Shown here piece by piece: positions 1-12,800 of a stretch of 64,000 nucleotides of DNA. Made by a program: the position numbers and the translations under genes. The DNA lies in contig OZ035961.1 in assembly GCA_964034945.1 (NCBI GenBank), forward strand, positions 89,344,991 to 89,408,990, in the 5' to 3' direction. Each line of letters begins with the position of its first letter. Positions within the stretch are counted from its first letter, which is position 1. The stretch comes from Chrysopilus asiliformis (lineage: Eukaryota; Arthropoda; Insecta; Diptera; Rhagionidae). The notes beneath the pieces were generated by a model. The model ran no database searches and was not told the DNA's origin. It saw only the letters and a list, made by a program, of their open reading frames with translations.

Positions 1-496
1 TGATGCGTGATTGAAGAAGACGAAGAGGAAAATTCATGCACGGCAATCAAATTGCAGCCGAACTAATAAATTTGGATTTTTTTTTTCAAGAAAATGAAAT
101 ATTTTTATCTTTTGACGTAAAACTTTGAATTACCAGCAAGTAGAGATACTTTGATTCATTTTCATAGCCAATACGAATTTGCTTCTGCAATTAAAATGAA
201 TATAAAACTGTGTTTTGTCAAGTTTGAAAAAGAAAAATTGGAAAGCGGCGCATTTCTAATTGTGTTGCCGCAGGTAAAAAATTAACCAGTTTCGGGTCTG
301 CATGCGGTTAAGGGGTTATGCATACTTGAAAATTTTTAAGAAAGAAAACTTTTCTTTTGGCATAAGTACAACATTTTAGGTATTTCTGCCAACAGGTTGT
401 ACAATATTTTTTAGATTCACAATTTTGTTCAAGTAATTTCCACTACCATCGAATGGAGAAAATGAGGTTGAAATCGGTTCAGTGAATTAAAAGATG
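1..496. other. intergenic AT-rich sequence, no gene seen
   Basis: No reading frame or splice pattern here looks coding. A GCGGCGCATT phrase near 245-255 recurs near 1345 and 29645, so part of it is dispersed repeat. Confidence 0.4.
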
Positions 497-1070
497 TAGG
501 GTCTTTCAACAAGGACATAACAATTTTGTATTTTAATAAAAACGCACCCTAAAACTTTTTTTATGATCCGGCAATGCTAAAACGTCAGTCAAGGTTTACA
601 TTTTTATCATGGTGAAGTTCACGAACGAGCAACGTTTGGAAATTATTAAAACTTACTACCGAAATTCTGAGTCCGATGAAATGATAATGAAAATCATGAA
701 ATGAAATGATGAATGAAATGATGGTCCGGTCGAATGGCCACCTCGCTCATGCGATTTAACGCCGTGGGATTTCTTTTTATGGGGTTATGTTAAGTCGTTA
801 GTTTATGACAACAAGCCAACAACGTTAGAGAAGCTCAGGAACAATATCAAACGCGAAATTGCCAACGTTCCGGCCGATATGTGTGGAAAATCAGCTCCAA
901 AGAATCAATCAGTGCAAACGTGCTCGCGGTGGCCATATCAACGACATTGAATTTCATACTTAAATGTAACATGTCCACTACATCTGGAATAAATTTCAGC
1001 CCGATATCTCAATTATTCTGTGTTTTATTTAAATACAAAATTGTTATGTCCTTGTTGAAAGACCCATTAT
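497..1070 (+). mobile_element. internally deleted mariner/Tc1-like transposon
   Basis: Inverted ends face each other. The left end starts GGGTCTTTCAACAAGGACAT after a TA at 497-498, and its complement ends at about 1065 just before an AT-rich flank. About 35 bp of the ends match. Inside are the first and last parts of an IS630-superfamily transposase, with the middle missing. The exact right-hand target duplication is unclear (sequence after GACCC is ATTATA). Confidence 0.75.
609..959 (+). pseudogene. mariner-family transposase remnant (N-terminus joined to C-terminus by deletion)
   Basis: From the ATG at 609 the frame reads MVKFTNEQRLEIIKTYYRN, typical of the N-terminal helix-turn-helix start of this transposase family. 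It soon degenerates around a short ATGAAATGATG repeat (about 680-722). From about 722 the sequence resumes with the C-terminal catalytic region, PPRSCDLTPWDFFLWGYVKS, which carries the third acidic residue of the DDE/D triad. A further frameshift follows near 890; the tail (GGHINDIEFHT then stop) is readable in another frame. The two earlier catalytic aspartates and most of the core are absent, so the copy cannot make an active enzyme. The degenerate repeat at the junction suggests deletion between short direct repeats. Family assignment comes from recognised motifs, not from a search. Confidence 0.7.
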
Positions 1071-1540
1071 AAGGGTACAGGGTTTAAATTTAAGGGGAAG
1101 GTTAAATTCTTGTAAACTTAAACATTCCTTTCATTATTTCCGAATATACCCTTTCCCCGAATCCATCGGGGGTTAAAAATAGATCAGTAGAAAGATACTA
1201 AATAATGTACATTGCCCTGAAACTAATTTTTTGTCCCATGATCTTGGGTTATAATTTACAAAACACCAACAAAAAAACGGTCACTAAATATGCAAAACAT
1301 ATTCTACTTCGACTGGGGGTTGCTGTAAATTATATAAATTCTACTTGCGGCGCATTCTTTATAAGTAGTTTTTATCTACGGCCCATTAGCCATAAAAATT
1401 TTGACCCACTCCGCATTTCTCCTAATTGATATTTTCATAATTGCAGTTGAATTTACACACATAATCTAACTATTTTATAATGGCGAATCGTGACCACCAC
1501 TAAAATAATTAATTTCAATGACGGATATTTTTATAATAAA

Positions 1541-1825
1541 CTAGCTTGCATACCCGTCGTTGGCGGGTTAAGTTTTTTCAAATTTTGGTCTATGTTGGAG
1601 CTAAACTTTAGGTCAAATCGGCTCGGTAGTTGCCCCGCGAAAGAGTAACATAGAGGGAAAACTAAGTTTCGAGATTACTTTACCCCCTCCCCTTACTCCC
1701 CCCACCCCTCGTGCTACTTTTCCGTATGCCTATGTTAGAACCAGAACTACCACAGACACTCATGCCAAATTTCAAGTCAATCGGTTCAGCCGTTTTTGCG
1801 TGAAAGAGGAACAGACAGACAGACT
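1541..1825 (-). mobile_element. Helitron-like element, 5'-truncated copy
   Basis: Read on the minus strand it ends with a CCCGCC.. hairpin region, TATGCAAG and CTAG, next to a host T, as in the full copies at 12532-13009 and 32163-32639. It keeps one internal module plus the AGACAGACAGAC-rich 5' portion, but lacks the TCATACTAATATAT start and one middle module. Confidence 0.6.
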
Positions 1826-1886
1826 TTTGTAATCGAAATTAACTAATTAAAATTAACTAGTTTCGTAATAGTTACGATTCCCCTTA

Positions 1887-2499
1887 TACTATGTTCACAC
1901 CGACGCAAAATCACGTAATTTTGAAGATTTTCGTAATTTTGAACGAAATCTTCCTCGAAATCACGAGATTTCCAGTACATTAGCCTGTTTTCAAAATCGC
2001 TAAAAGTATGTAATTTCCACAAAATTAGGAACGAAATCAAGCAAAAACAATGAATACAACCCTGCATCACTTATTCAGCTCTCTTCAGTACATCAGTTTT
2101 GACATTTGTGCTGGATTGGAAAAACGGAAATATAAGAAAAAGAAGCCGCGTTCCGCACGCGAAGAGGATATTTTAGTGTGATCTGAAAAAATAAATAAAT
2201 GGACCTGTTTTTGATGCGATTAGATATGAAATGGAAAATAATTGTTTATTTTCATTACAGATAATTTCCATTGTCGTCTAAAGTGTCTCATTCTGTTTGC
2301 ACATATTTCATCGATGTTTTGAATTGTGTTATTCATCATATTACTAAAATTCATAGTATTCCTACACGAACTTCCTCGATCCATTTTTGAACTAACGTAG
2401 TTGAAATGTCAAACAAAATTACCTTAACCTCTGTGTAAACACTTTAAAATCTAAATCATTTCGCCAAATTACGTGTTTTGCGTCGGTGTGAACATAGTA
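1887..2499 (+). mobile_element. PIF/Harbinger-type MITE, copy D1
   Basis: 613 bp with inverted ends TACTATGTTCACACCGACGC, flanked on both sides by TTA (884-886 of the second kilobase, i.e. 1884-1886, and 2500-2502). A second copy lies at 5797-6420 in the opposite orientation, also flanked by TTA. A 3-bp TWA duplication is the hallmark of PIF/Harbinger transposition. No transposase is present. Confidence 0.75.
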
Positions 2500-2800
2500 T
2501 TATAAAATAGTTGAATTTATTATTTTTTTCTCTGCATGTACTTAAATATGAAAAGCTAGAAAATTTTGGGTAACTCTTGATTTCAATCCTTGATCCGCAT
2601 TCTGTTTAAAGAATTTCTGTTCTCTTGATTGAGATAATTATTATCGAACGCCGCCATTGTCACATTAGTTTTAATCCTCACTCTTAAATAAGAAGTTTTT
2701 GCTTTTAAAAATCACTTATAGTTTCTAAAAACATAGAATTTTTTTCCAATTCTATATTAGATTTGGATGTGTGGAAAAATTGTGTGAAATATGTCCCAAA

Positions 2801-3177
2801 CAAAGAACAATGCACGATTTTGCCCGCCTAAACTAACTTTTGAATCAGTGAAGTTTTCAATTTGGTTGAGTACTTTTTGGAAAGGGCACAGTCTCTAGTT
2901 TCATCCATATATGGCGTCAAGAGCCACCGGATTGCAGGGGGATGGTGAGGGGTTAACGAACTTTCTCGTGATTTTTCACAGAAATCATGGCATAAACAGA
3001 AGTTGTGCCCACGAGAAAGTTCGTTAACCCCTCACCATCCGGTGGCTCTTGATGCCATATATGGATGAAACTAGAGACTATGCCCTTTCTAAAAAGTCCT
3101 CAACCAAAGTGAAAACTACACGGGTTCAAAAGTTAACCCAGGGGCACGAAAAACGCTATTTCTTGCATGGTTCTTTG
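2801..3177. mobile_element. foldback MITE family G2, complete copy
   Basis: The left arm (from CAAAGAACAATGCACG) and right arm (ending TGCATGGTTCTTTG) are inverted over about 170 bp each, with a short loop near 2975-3010. The arms include TCTCTAGTTTCATCCATATA and GGTTAACGAACTTTCTCGTG. Related copies lie at about 13490, 25340 and 63380. Confidence 0.75.
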
Positions 3178-3964
3178 TGTAAGCATTTTTTTTGATATAC
3201 CGATTCGTTGCGTTTTTAAAGTGTAAAACTTAACTTCCGGTCATTCTAATTTCTTACAAACTATTTCCGAAGTTTCCTTTTTAAATTGAAATTCCATATT
3301 ATGAGATTCGGAAAATTGAATTTGCCCAATTTTTCATTTCACCGTGATGTCAGCTAACACCAAATACTTTACGGATGGCACAAACATTTTTGCTTCTTCA
3401 GCACTGCGGGGGAATACTGTAAATATTTACAACGTTTTAACCACCCCCAAAAATTTTGCTGTGACGATGTAATCAACTATTTTCGATTGTTTAGATAAGA
3501 AATCTCACATCAAATCCATCGAATGACCTACAACTCGCCGATTCAAATTGGATTTGGTGTTTTTACACAAAAATTTCCAAAAGCTCATTAAAGATTTTAG
3601 CGATAATTGGGATTGAGAGGGGGTGGTGAATAATATAAGCATCTTTTTTAAGTTGAATCCACATTAGATAGAACTGTTATGAATGGCGTTTTAATGATCG
3701 TTTTCCTTCCATAAGCATCAAATTTAGAACTTACTCACGTATTTTCAATCAAATTTCGATTTTTCCCGACCATTTGATTTGGGATAGAGACGGGGATCGG
3801 GAAAGTTATGGGGTACCTCATAATAAAGGAAAAATAAATAGATTTTTGTTTTCAACCTGGTTCCATTGGCTAATTTGCATATGTGTTTATCTTTTATTTT
3901 TCGATTTTAATTACTCCGTCGATCTCATCATGGCCGCTACCATTATGTGGAGGACGGATAATAG
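3178..3964. other. probable ric-3 intron sequence upstream of the first recognised exon
   Basis: No coding exon was recognised. The exon of ric-3 that normally encodes the first hydrophobic segment was not found here or anywhere upstream in the window, so it may lie before position 1. Confidence 0.4.
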
Positions 3965-6515
3965 CCTGGGCCGATACCCGGCATGAGACCGCCATTAGGC
4001 GCTGGTTCAGTCCATCAAGCTCAGCCGAAAGGTAGCAACATGGGCTTCATAATGCCACTCTACACTGTTGGCATTGTTGCGTTCTTTATTTACACCATTA
4101 TGAAGGTATATACATTATCCCAAAAAAATAACCCCAATTAAATACCCTAATTTCCATATGATGATTAAATTAATGCAAATTATCATTTTTTTCTATCTCG
4201 ATCTCCCAATGTGTTTAGATTCTGTTTAAGAAGCCACTTCCAAATGCACCTTATGGACCAACACTTCCCGATCCAACCTTCCGAAAAGAAGTCTTTGGTC
4301 AGGATAATAATGGCTGCTGTAAACGACCGAACGATGGAACAACCAAATTAGGTAAGTTAACAAAATCCTATGAAATATACATCACTTTTTCATCGATATA
4401 TGATTGAGAACACCTGAAATTAATAAAATTCAAATTCAAATGCAATCACTCTTAACAAACAGGGTGGAAGGAACATGACACAAGTAAGAGCTTCTTGGTC
4501 ATCACATTTCTATTGCCGTCTTTTTATTATTATTACCAAAAATTTCATTTATTTGTTTTACGAGGAATTTTTCTTTTTCCGTTCTATTTTTGTTGAATTT
4601 TTGTTTCAAAGACAAAAATTTTAAATACTTTTTTTTTAATATGTCCTTTTTTAAAACCGAACTCATTGTATTTTAATTTTCTAAAGTTCCAGTAATAGTG
4701 CTAGACTTCACTAGAGATTCAATATAATTAAAACTTTTCAGCCGTTGTTTTTTTTTTGGTACATAAAAATCACAAAATTCACAGCGCAAAATTTTGATTA
4801 GGTATTTTTAAACATTTTATTTCAAATAATAGTCGTTGTATTGTTCAGTAAGTGTAATTTGACTAAATTCAAGTCTTACTAAAATTATGTCCAGCGTAAA
4901 TATTGATTGATTTCTGCTTTTAATAGGTATACAATAAATTTTTCCAATCAAATTTTTAAATTCGAACTAGAGCAATATTTATTTAAATCGCAACCTTATA
5001 GACTTAGGGCCTGTTTCACCACTGCTGGATAAGTTCTATCTAGTAAATAAATATGTGTCATATGTCTTATATTTACGGCACAAAGTCGTTGAGATGCACT
5101 TAACCACTAGATAAAACTTAACCAGTAGTGGTGAAACAGGCCCTTAAGGTGCCGCTCCACATGAGAGTAAATACGCGAGTAACTCTCAAAAACTCTCGAG
5201 AGTTACTCGCAGGAGGTTGTCCATTTCAGAATTAATTTCGGCGATTTTTCTCTTTTCAAGACCAATATCTTAATTTTTTTGACATATTGCTTTGGCGAGT
5301 TCTTGAGAGCTACTAGCGAAATTCAAACGCCGTTCGTATCTGGCGAGCCACTCCCCGTGAGTTCAGTGGGTGCGTTTCCACTAGAGAGTAGCATCACTTT
5401 TGACAGCTCGCAGAAACTAGCTCGCGAGTTTTTGCGAGTTTCTGCGAGCGACTCTCAGAGACGTGTCCATTTGCGAGTAGCTGCTATCGAGAGGTTCTCG
5501 CCGGCATTTACTCTCATGTGGAGCGGCACCTTTAAGCCCAAACCCCAATTACGCGTTCGTGCGTGCGGCACCCACGCGGTGAAGGCAAAAACTACGCATT
5601 TAAATGAGTAAATGTATAATTGGCTCAGTTTCTACTTTTAGACGCGGTGACAACTACTAGATGCCAGAACAAAATCATGCCGCACGCACGAACGCGTAAT
5701 TGGGGTTTAGGCTTTAGAGAAAAATAGTGAATTTAACTATTTTATAATGGAAAATCGTGATTATTACTAAAATAATTAATTTCAATTGCAAAATTATACT
5801 AAGTTCAGACCGACACAAAATCACGTAATTTTGCGAAATGATTTAGAACTTAAACCAAAGTGTTCACACAGAGATTAAGGTAATTCTGATTGACATTTCA
5901 ACTACGTTAGTTCAAAAATGGATCGAGGAAGTTCGTGTAGGATTACTATGAATTTTAGTAATATGATGAATAATACAATTCAAAACATCGGTGAAATATG
6001 TGCAAACAGAATTAGACACTTTAGACGACAATGGAAATTATCTGTAATGAAAATAAACAATTATTTTCCATTTCATATCTAATCGCATCAAAAACAAGTC
6101 AATTTTTTTTGCCCCGCGTAGGTTGTTTACTAAAATATCCTTTTCGCGTGCGGAACACGGCTTCTTTTTCTTATATCTCCGTCGTTCCAATCCAGCACAA
6201 ATGTCAAAACTGATGTACTGAAGAGAGCTGAATGAGTGATGCAGGGTTGTATTCATTGTTTTTGCTTGATTTCGTTCGTAATTTTGTGGAAATTGCATAC
6301 TTTTAGTGATTTTTGAAAACAGGTTAATGTACTGGAAATCTCGTGATTTCGAGCAAGATTTCGTTCAAAATTACGAAAATCTTCAAAATTACGTGATTTT
6401 GTGTCGGTCTGAACATAGTATTAGTCACAATGGGATATTTTTTATAATAAATTTAACAACCTAGTAGTAAAATTCACTATTTTGTGGTTAAATTGACTAT
6501 TTTTGTAATTGAAAT

Positions 6516-6560
<45 letters not shown>

Positions 6561-6803
6561 TTTATTTCGCAATTCATATAAGGATATTTAACACGTCTAC
6601 TGTAAAAATTGGAGATAGAATTTCTTTCTGTTTCTCCTATTGCAAATAACAAGTTTAATTAAAGTAAAAAATTCAAATCTATTAGCAACAAGTTTAAAAT
6701 AATAGCAAATTTTAAAAATCATTTATATATGGATAAAAAAGAAAAAAAAGAAGTATGACAAAGAAAAATAACCTTAGCGTGTCCAGGAAAAAAAACTATC
6801 ATC

Positions 6804-6841
<38 letters not shown>

Positions 6842-9800
6842 TCTTCATTAATTATTCTGTACATATAGTCCAGAGCTTTTTTAACAAATTGTGCCAACGT
6901 AGACCAATCCTTCCCGTTCAGGAATTCAAACAATTCTGATTTCGTTAGAGCAGTTTTTCCAAAAAAGTGCATTCGCAGTTCTTTTAGTACGGGACATACT
7001 GCAGCGAAATGGAATACATTTTCTACCTCGACCATGTTACACATCGAGCACAAACAGCTCGCATCCGATCCGGGTATTATGTGTGGCATATAATTAAGTC
7101 TTAACAATTCTCCTCTAGTTTTGAAGATCAATGAAATTTTTTCGACTCCATTGTCGTCAGTGAAATACCCATTCGAGCCTATGTCGAACCTAAGACTTTT
7201 ATATAAATCTCGACTCTCAGATGTCTGCGCTCGTGATACATGATTTTTCCACGTTTGTTCGTCTAGTTGCCTTAAAAATATAGCTAAACCTTCTTTTTCC
7301 AGATTACTTGGATCTGACAATTTTTCACGGGGGTAGGAACATGTATCTGCTAGCGTTAGCCATTCTTTAAACCAACACTCTTGTGAGCCAATAATATGAA
7401 GCGCTATTCTATGTGGTAGCCGTTTTTCACCATACACGCTTATTGCCTTCACCACATATTTTACATGAAGCTGGAATGTGTATTGAAAGATTGTGCATGT
7501 TCCGGTTTCAAGATGTAACATGTAATTCGGGGTATATGATGGTAGCAAAAAAAGTTTTTTAAGGAAGAAGCGCAGAATTTTCTCAGCTTCTTCGTATTGA
7601 CTATAGCCCCAAGTCTCACAAGCGTAGCAGACTACACTTCTCACAACACTCTCAAAGAATTTAAATTTCGCCGAAGCGGGAATATTTCTTTCCCTGATAA
7701 ACGCTTTCCACGTAGAATTTATGGCAAATTTACCTAAAGATAGACGATTTTTAAGATGTTTCGTCATTGAGAGACCTGTGGTAAACGTCACACCCAAATA
7801 TTTGTATTCAGATACAACTTCTAGTGGTCGGTCCCCGAAAAACCATCTATCATCTTTAGCTAGCTTCCCCCCTTTTCTGAACACCATGATCTTGGACTTG
7901 TCTAAATTTATCGAGAGATTCCACATACTACAGAATTGTTTCAATTTTGTTATGGATTTCTGCAAAACCTCCCTTGAGTCTGCTACCAAGACTACATCAT
8001 CAGCATATAACAGAATCTTCACCTCAACATTCCCAATACGAATTCCGGATCCAGCGCAATCTACAATGTCATTTAAGAATAAGGCAAAAAGTAATGGGCT
8101 CAAAAGACACCCTTGTTTTACTCCCGTATCATAGCTAAACCACGAGGATAATGTCTGGTTATTCCATACTGCTGACTCAGTATGTAAATACAGTGATTTT
8201 AGTATTTTAAGGAAACCTGTCGAGATGCCCATATTGTGCAACTTGTACCACAAATGCCTTCTGTCGATAGTATCAAAAGCGGCGCTGAAATCTACAAAGA
8301 AAGCAAACACCTTTTTATTTTTCTGAATATTGTAATCTACTGCAGTTTTTAGAATGAATATGTTGTCTACTGTGCTGTATCCTTGCCTAAAACCTGCTTG
8401 ACTTTCATCTAGACGTTCAAACACATTCACCCATTCCGTTAGTCGCGCCAGCAAAATGCCTGTAAAAATTTTGGCAACCGCATTGTTGAAAGTTATGCCC
8501 CTATAATTAGAAACTATAGAAGAATCACCTTTTTTGTGTAATGGGAAAATTATTGCTCTTCTAAAACTGTTTGGTACAACCTTAGTTGTTATGATGGAGT
8601 TATATGCTGTAACTAACGCGCTTTTAAATTTATCTGTAGAATTTGAAATTAACTGTTTTATTAATAGTCATAATTTTCCATTAATTTTTTTAGTCTTCAT
8701 ATGTATATTCTTGACTTTGAAATATTTATACGCACATTTTAACTCCAGAATCGGATTCATCGACCCCAAAAAACCTCAAGATGAAATTTGTTTCCGAAAA
8801 ATTTTAGGGAAAGCATAATCACGGTATCCTTACAGAACCTTCTATTATCCTTACAGATTTCTTAACGACAGAATCAGATTCAGTGACCCCAAAAAACCTC
8901 AAGATGAAATTTGTTTCCGGAAAATTTTAGGAAAAGCATAATCCTTACAGGACCTTCCGTTATCCTTATATACTTATTCATATTAGAATCGGATTCAGCG
9001 AAATATTTCGTAAAGGAGATAAATATTTCATAAGATTGCTCTCCCTGGGAAATTCATCTGAATTTCTTCCTAGTCATAAAACTCCGAAATTATTTAATTG
9101 TAGATGTCAACTTGGGATATTGCAAATGCGTATTTTATATTGTAAAAAGGAATTTTCTCTCTCTCTCTCGGCACTACAACCACTTTCCGGTCTTGGCCTG
9201 CCGCAATGTCTCTCGCCAGAGGTCTTGGTCACGCGCCGATGTCCTCCAGTTTTGCATCCCAATTCTCTTCGCGTCCTGGAGTGGTATTCCGTAACTTGAT
9301 TCAAGCGTTTGTTTCGAGTTAGAAGAAAAAGTGGTATTTGCTATCTCGGTTTCTCTCTGTCATTTATTTCGGTCAAAACAGACACAGCGAATACTTCTTG
9401 TTCTTCTAATCGAAACAAACGCTTGAAACAAGTTACGGAATATCACTCCTGGTCAACGCCGTCTTGCCACCTGTGGTTGGGTCTTCCTCGTCGCTTTGTT
9501 GTTAATAACCTACCATAGAAGACTTTCCGAGACAGGTAACTTTTACTCATTCGAGTGACATGACCAGCCCACTGGAATCTGTTGAGTCTTATGAGCTTGA
9601 TTGCGGGCAAAAAGGAATTTTAAGATGGATAAATGAATTAAATTTACTAGAAAGCTCCCAACCTGACAGCTGATCCTGTGATTTGCCTACATTTGGAGAA
9701 AGTGTAGAGCAGGCATTAAATACTCATAAAACTATGAGAAAATTTAGATGCTAAATTAGATACTATATTTCTGAACATTTTTGATAAATTTGTTTCATTT

Positions 9801-12800
9801 TTGATTGTATTTTAATACAACTACAAGTATAACAGAAATTACAAAATTTTAACAATCAGCATCAATAAATATTTTGAATATTTTTAGAATTTTTATAATT
9901 TTATTGTATGATTTTGAAAATTACCAAATTAATTGAATTAAAATATAAACATTACAGAAAATTATATTACACAAAAAAAATCTCGTATAACAGATAGTTT
10001 TGTCGAAAAAATTACAAGAGTGCTGACAGAGTGCAGGAAGAGGGAAATTAACTTAATGGCTTTTTGAAAATTATTTTTTTTATTAAATACAATTTAATGT
10101 TCGTTTTTTCGCACAAAAACCTTAATATTAGTGGGTGTGTTATTAAAAAAATATAACCCGTGAACGTTTTTTACGGTTTTTAAAAAAGTTAGCACATGTT
10201 TTATGCACCATAAATCTTGCAATAAATAATAATCTTAGTGAGTAGTTCTAACACTGCAGCACATATAATTGTAGTTATCTCACATCTTTCTTAATTATTA
10301 TCATATAGAAAGTTATGCCATTTAACATTTTTGTCTTTTAACACATCGCTGCATGCTTTTCAAACTAAGAATAACTTCTATTTCTTCTTTTTTTCATTTG
10401 TGTTTTTATATGTCAAGTTTCGTTCATTGTTTCTTAACTTCTATACAAATTAAATTTAAAAAAAAACATTAAAACAATGAAAAAATATATATAAAAAAAA
10501 ATATGTAGTCCTTTTTGTTTTCTGTGTTACCACAACTATTATTTTTGTCGTGTCGTCATTTTGAACAACTGGAAAACTTTTAGGATTTAACATTCAACAT
10601 CAAGTGCACGACTTACATAACTGTGGCCATAAGCATGTCAATGGTGGAGTTTCGTCACCATGTTCTGCTACTTCAGCGGATCCTTCAGCTTCGAATCAAA
10701 ATAGCAATCAAAATGTGCAATTAAGTTCGCCATCGTCAGGTGAAAACATTCCACCTGCCATCGACACCGCCACATCAATTAGTAGTGGCGGAAACAACCG
10801 GGAACAGGAACAGCTAATGGAAATTGAAAAATTACGGAAGAAACTCGAGGAAACTGAACGAGCTATGGCCCATTTAATCGCGGATATGGGATGCGATTCG
10901 TCCAAGGCGAAGGTTAGCTTCATATTTAAAATCCAATAGAACTAAACAAAAAAACAACATTAAATAAATAAAAAGAAGAAAAGCTTAAGTAGTGACAATG
11001 AAAAAAAATATATTTAGGGCAATATATGTAATTCGTTAGAGAGATTTTGTTTAACCCTAAAAGGTACGAGCTATTTTTACCACGTAAAAGCACGACGTGT
11101 GCCTCACAGGCAGACCCCTTTTTGTTTTCAAAACGGCTCGACCGATTTTGATGAAATTTATAATCTCAAGGTTTTCAGGGACGCGAAACCGATTGAGATA
11201 GGTTTCAAGGGTGTCAAAGTTCATTTAGGTCCTGTAAGAATAATGCAAATATCCCTTTTCCCCATTTTTTTCGTGAAAAATTACATTAGGGAGTTTTAGG
11301 GGCCGCTGACCGCGAATTTGATGCTCAAATTTCGACATTTTGATCCCGGGGACCGGTAAGGATAATGCGAATTTCTAATGCAAATATTTTTTTTCGAAAT
11401 TTTAAACTAAAAACTTTTGCACTAGGCCTTACATCATAGGGCTTAAAATTGTCACAGTGTCGATGTTTGCCACAAAAATTTGCAGACAGGATGTTCGTGT
11501 TATCCTTACAGGTCCTTGGGACCAAAATAACGAAATTTGAGCATCAGATTCGCGATCAGCGACCCCAAAACCCCATAACGCAATGTTTCCCGAAAAATAA
11601 TCGGGAAAAGGATATTCGCGTAATCCTTACAGGACCTCGATGAATTTTAACACACTTAAAATCTAATACAGTCGCTACCACGTTCCCAAAAACCTTAAGA
11701 CTATGAATTTCATCAATATCGTTCAAGCCATTTTCAAAATATAGGGGGTATGTCTGAGAGGCGTAACACCAAAAATTTGAATAAGAAAAAGGACGAAAAA
11801 TGATTTTTTCTGCGGTTCTTCAGACAATTGCAAAATAATAGAATATAAATATGTATGTTAATAGCAAAGCAGCAATACATCTATAAAAGTAGCGTTTTTG
11901 AAAACGAGACGTGCCTCTGAAGCACAGGTCGTGCCTTTTAGGGTGAACAAAAGATTTTTTTTTGAAAATTCATTTATTATTAAAAATCATCTATTTGTTG
12001 CTTTATTGTTGATGAATTAATTACGCTTACGATAGCTTAAAAATGGCCCAAATGACGGTAAAATGCGCAATTTTTTCTCAATAACAAATTATAGTAAAGC
12101 CTCATTTTGTTTTATCATAATTAATTGACTTAATTTCTCATTTAAAAGATCATCGTGCAGAACTTCTTAAAGCAACAAGCGAATATGGATCGTGGTTTGC
12201 CAACAACGTTTTCTACAAAGGGAAAACCTTTTTTATGAGTAATAAATTTTGAAAAAATCCCAAACACTTCTTTTCACATGTCTGTGAGGTTTTTGTACCG
12301 AAAATTCCACGAGAATAATTCACTAGCGATTAAACCATGATTTCCCCCGCCTAAAATTTGAAGCTTTTCTAACAAAAAAAAAAACACGCAATTGTCCTTT
12401 TCATATTATCTGAGTATACACAGAAGAAAAAATAGTAAATCTAACTATTTTATAATGGGGAATCTTGACTATTACTAAAATAGTTAATTTCAATTACAAA
12501 AATAGTCAAAATCGGATATTTTTATAATAAACTAGCTTGCATACCCGTCGTTGCCGGGTTACGTTTTTTCAAATTTTTTTTTTTGATGGTCTATGTTGGA
12601 GCTAAACTTTAAGCCAATCGGCTCGGTAGTTTCCCTGCGAAAGGGTAACATACAGGAAGAGCTAAGTTTCGAGATCACTTCACCCCCTCCCCTTACTCCC
12701 CCACCTCTCGGGCTACTTTTTAATGGGTCTATGTTGGGGCTGGATCCCGACGAACATCTATGCCAAATTTCAGGCCAATCGGTTCAGTAGTTTCCCCTCG

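Larger units (their letters stand above)
1444..2535 (+). mobile_element. AT-rich MITE family E, copy 1, carrying a Helitron and a Harbinger-type insertion
   Basis: The left part contains CTAACTATTTTATAATGG and the right end reads TTTTTTTCTCTGC, as in the copy at 12421-13140. It is interrupted by a Helitron-like segment (1541-1825) and by a TTA-flanked element (1887-2499). The outer left end is diverged, so that limit is approximate. Confidence 0.55.

Noticed and set aside
3774..3986. 70-codon frame over the first ric-3 exon
   Set aside because: It reads in another frame from the conserved RIC-3 sequence and ends within it; the exon starting at 3965 explains the conservation.
5279..5611. 110-codon frame near the three MITEs
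   Set aside because: It lies across MITEs B and C and consists of translated CTCGCGAG-type repeats.
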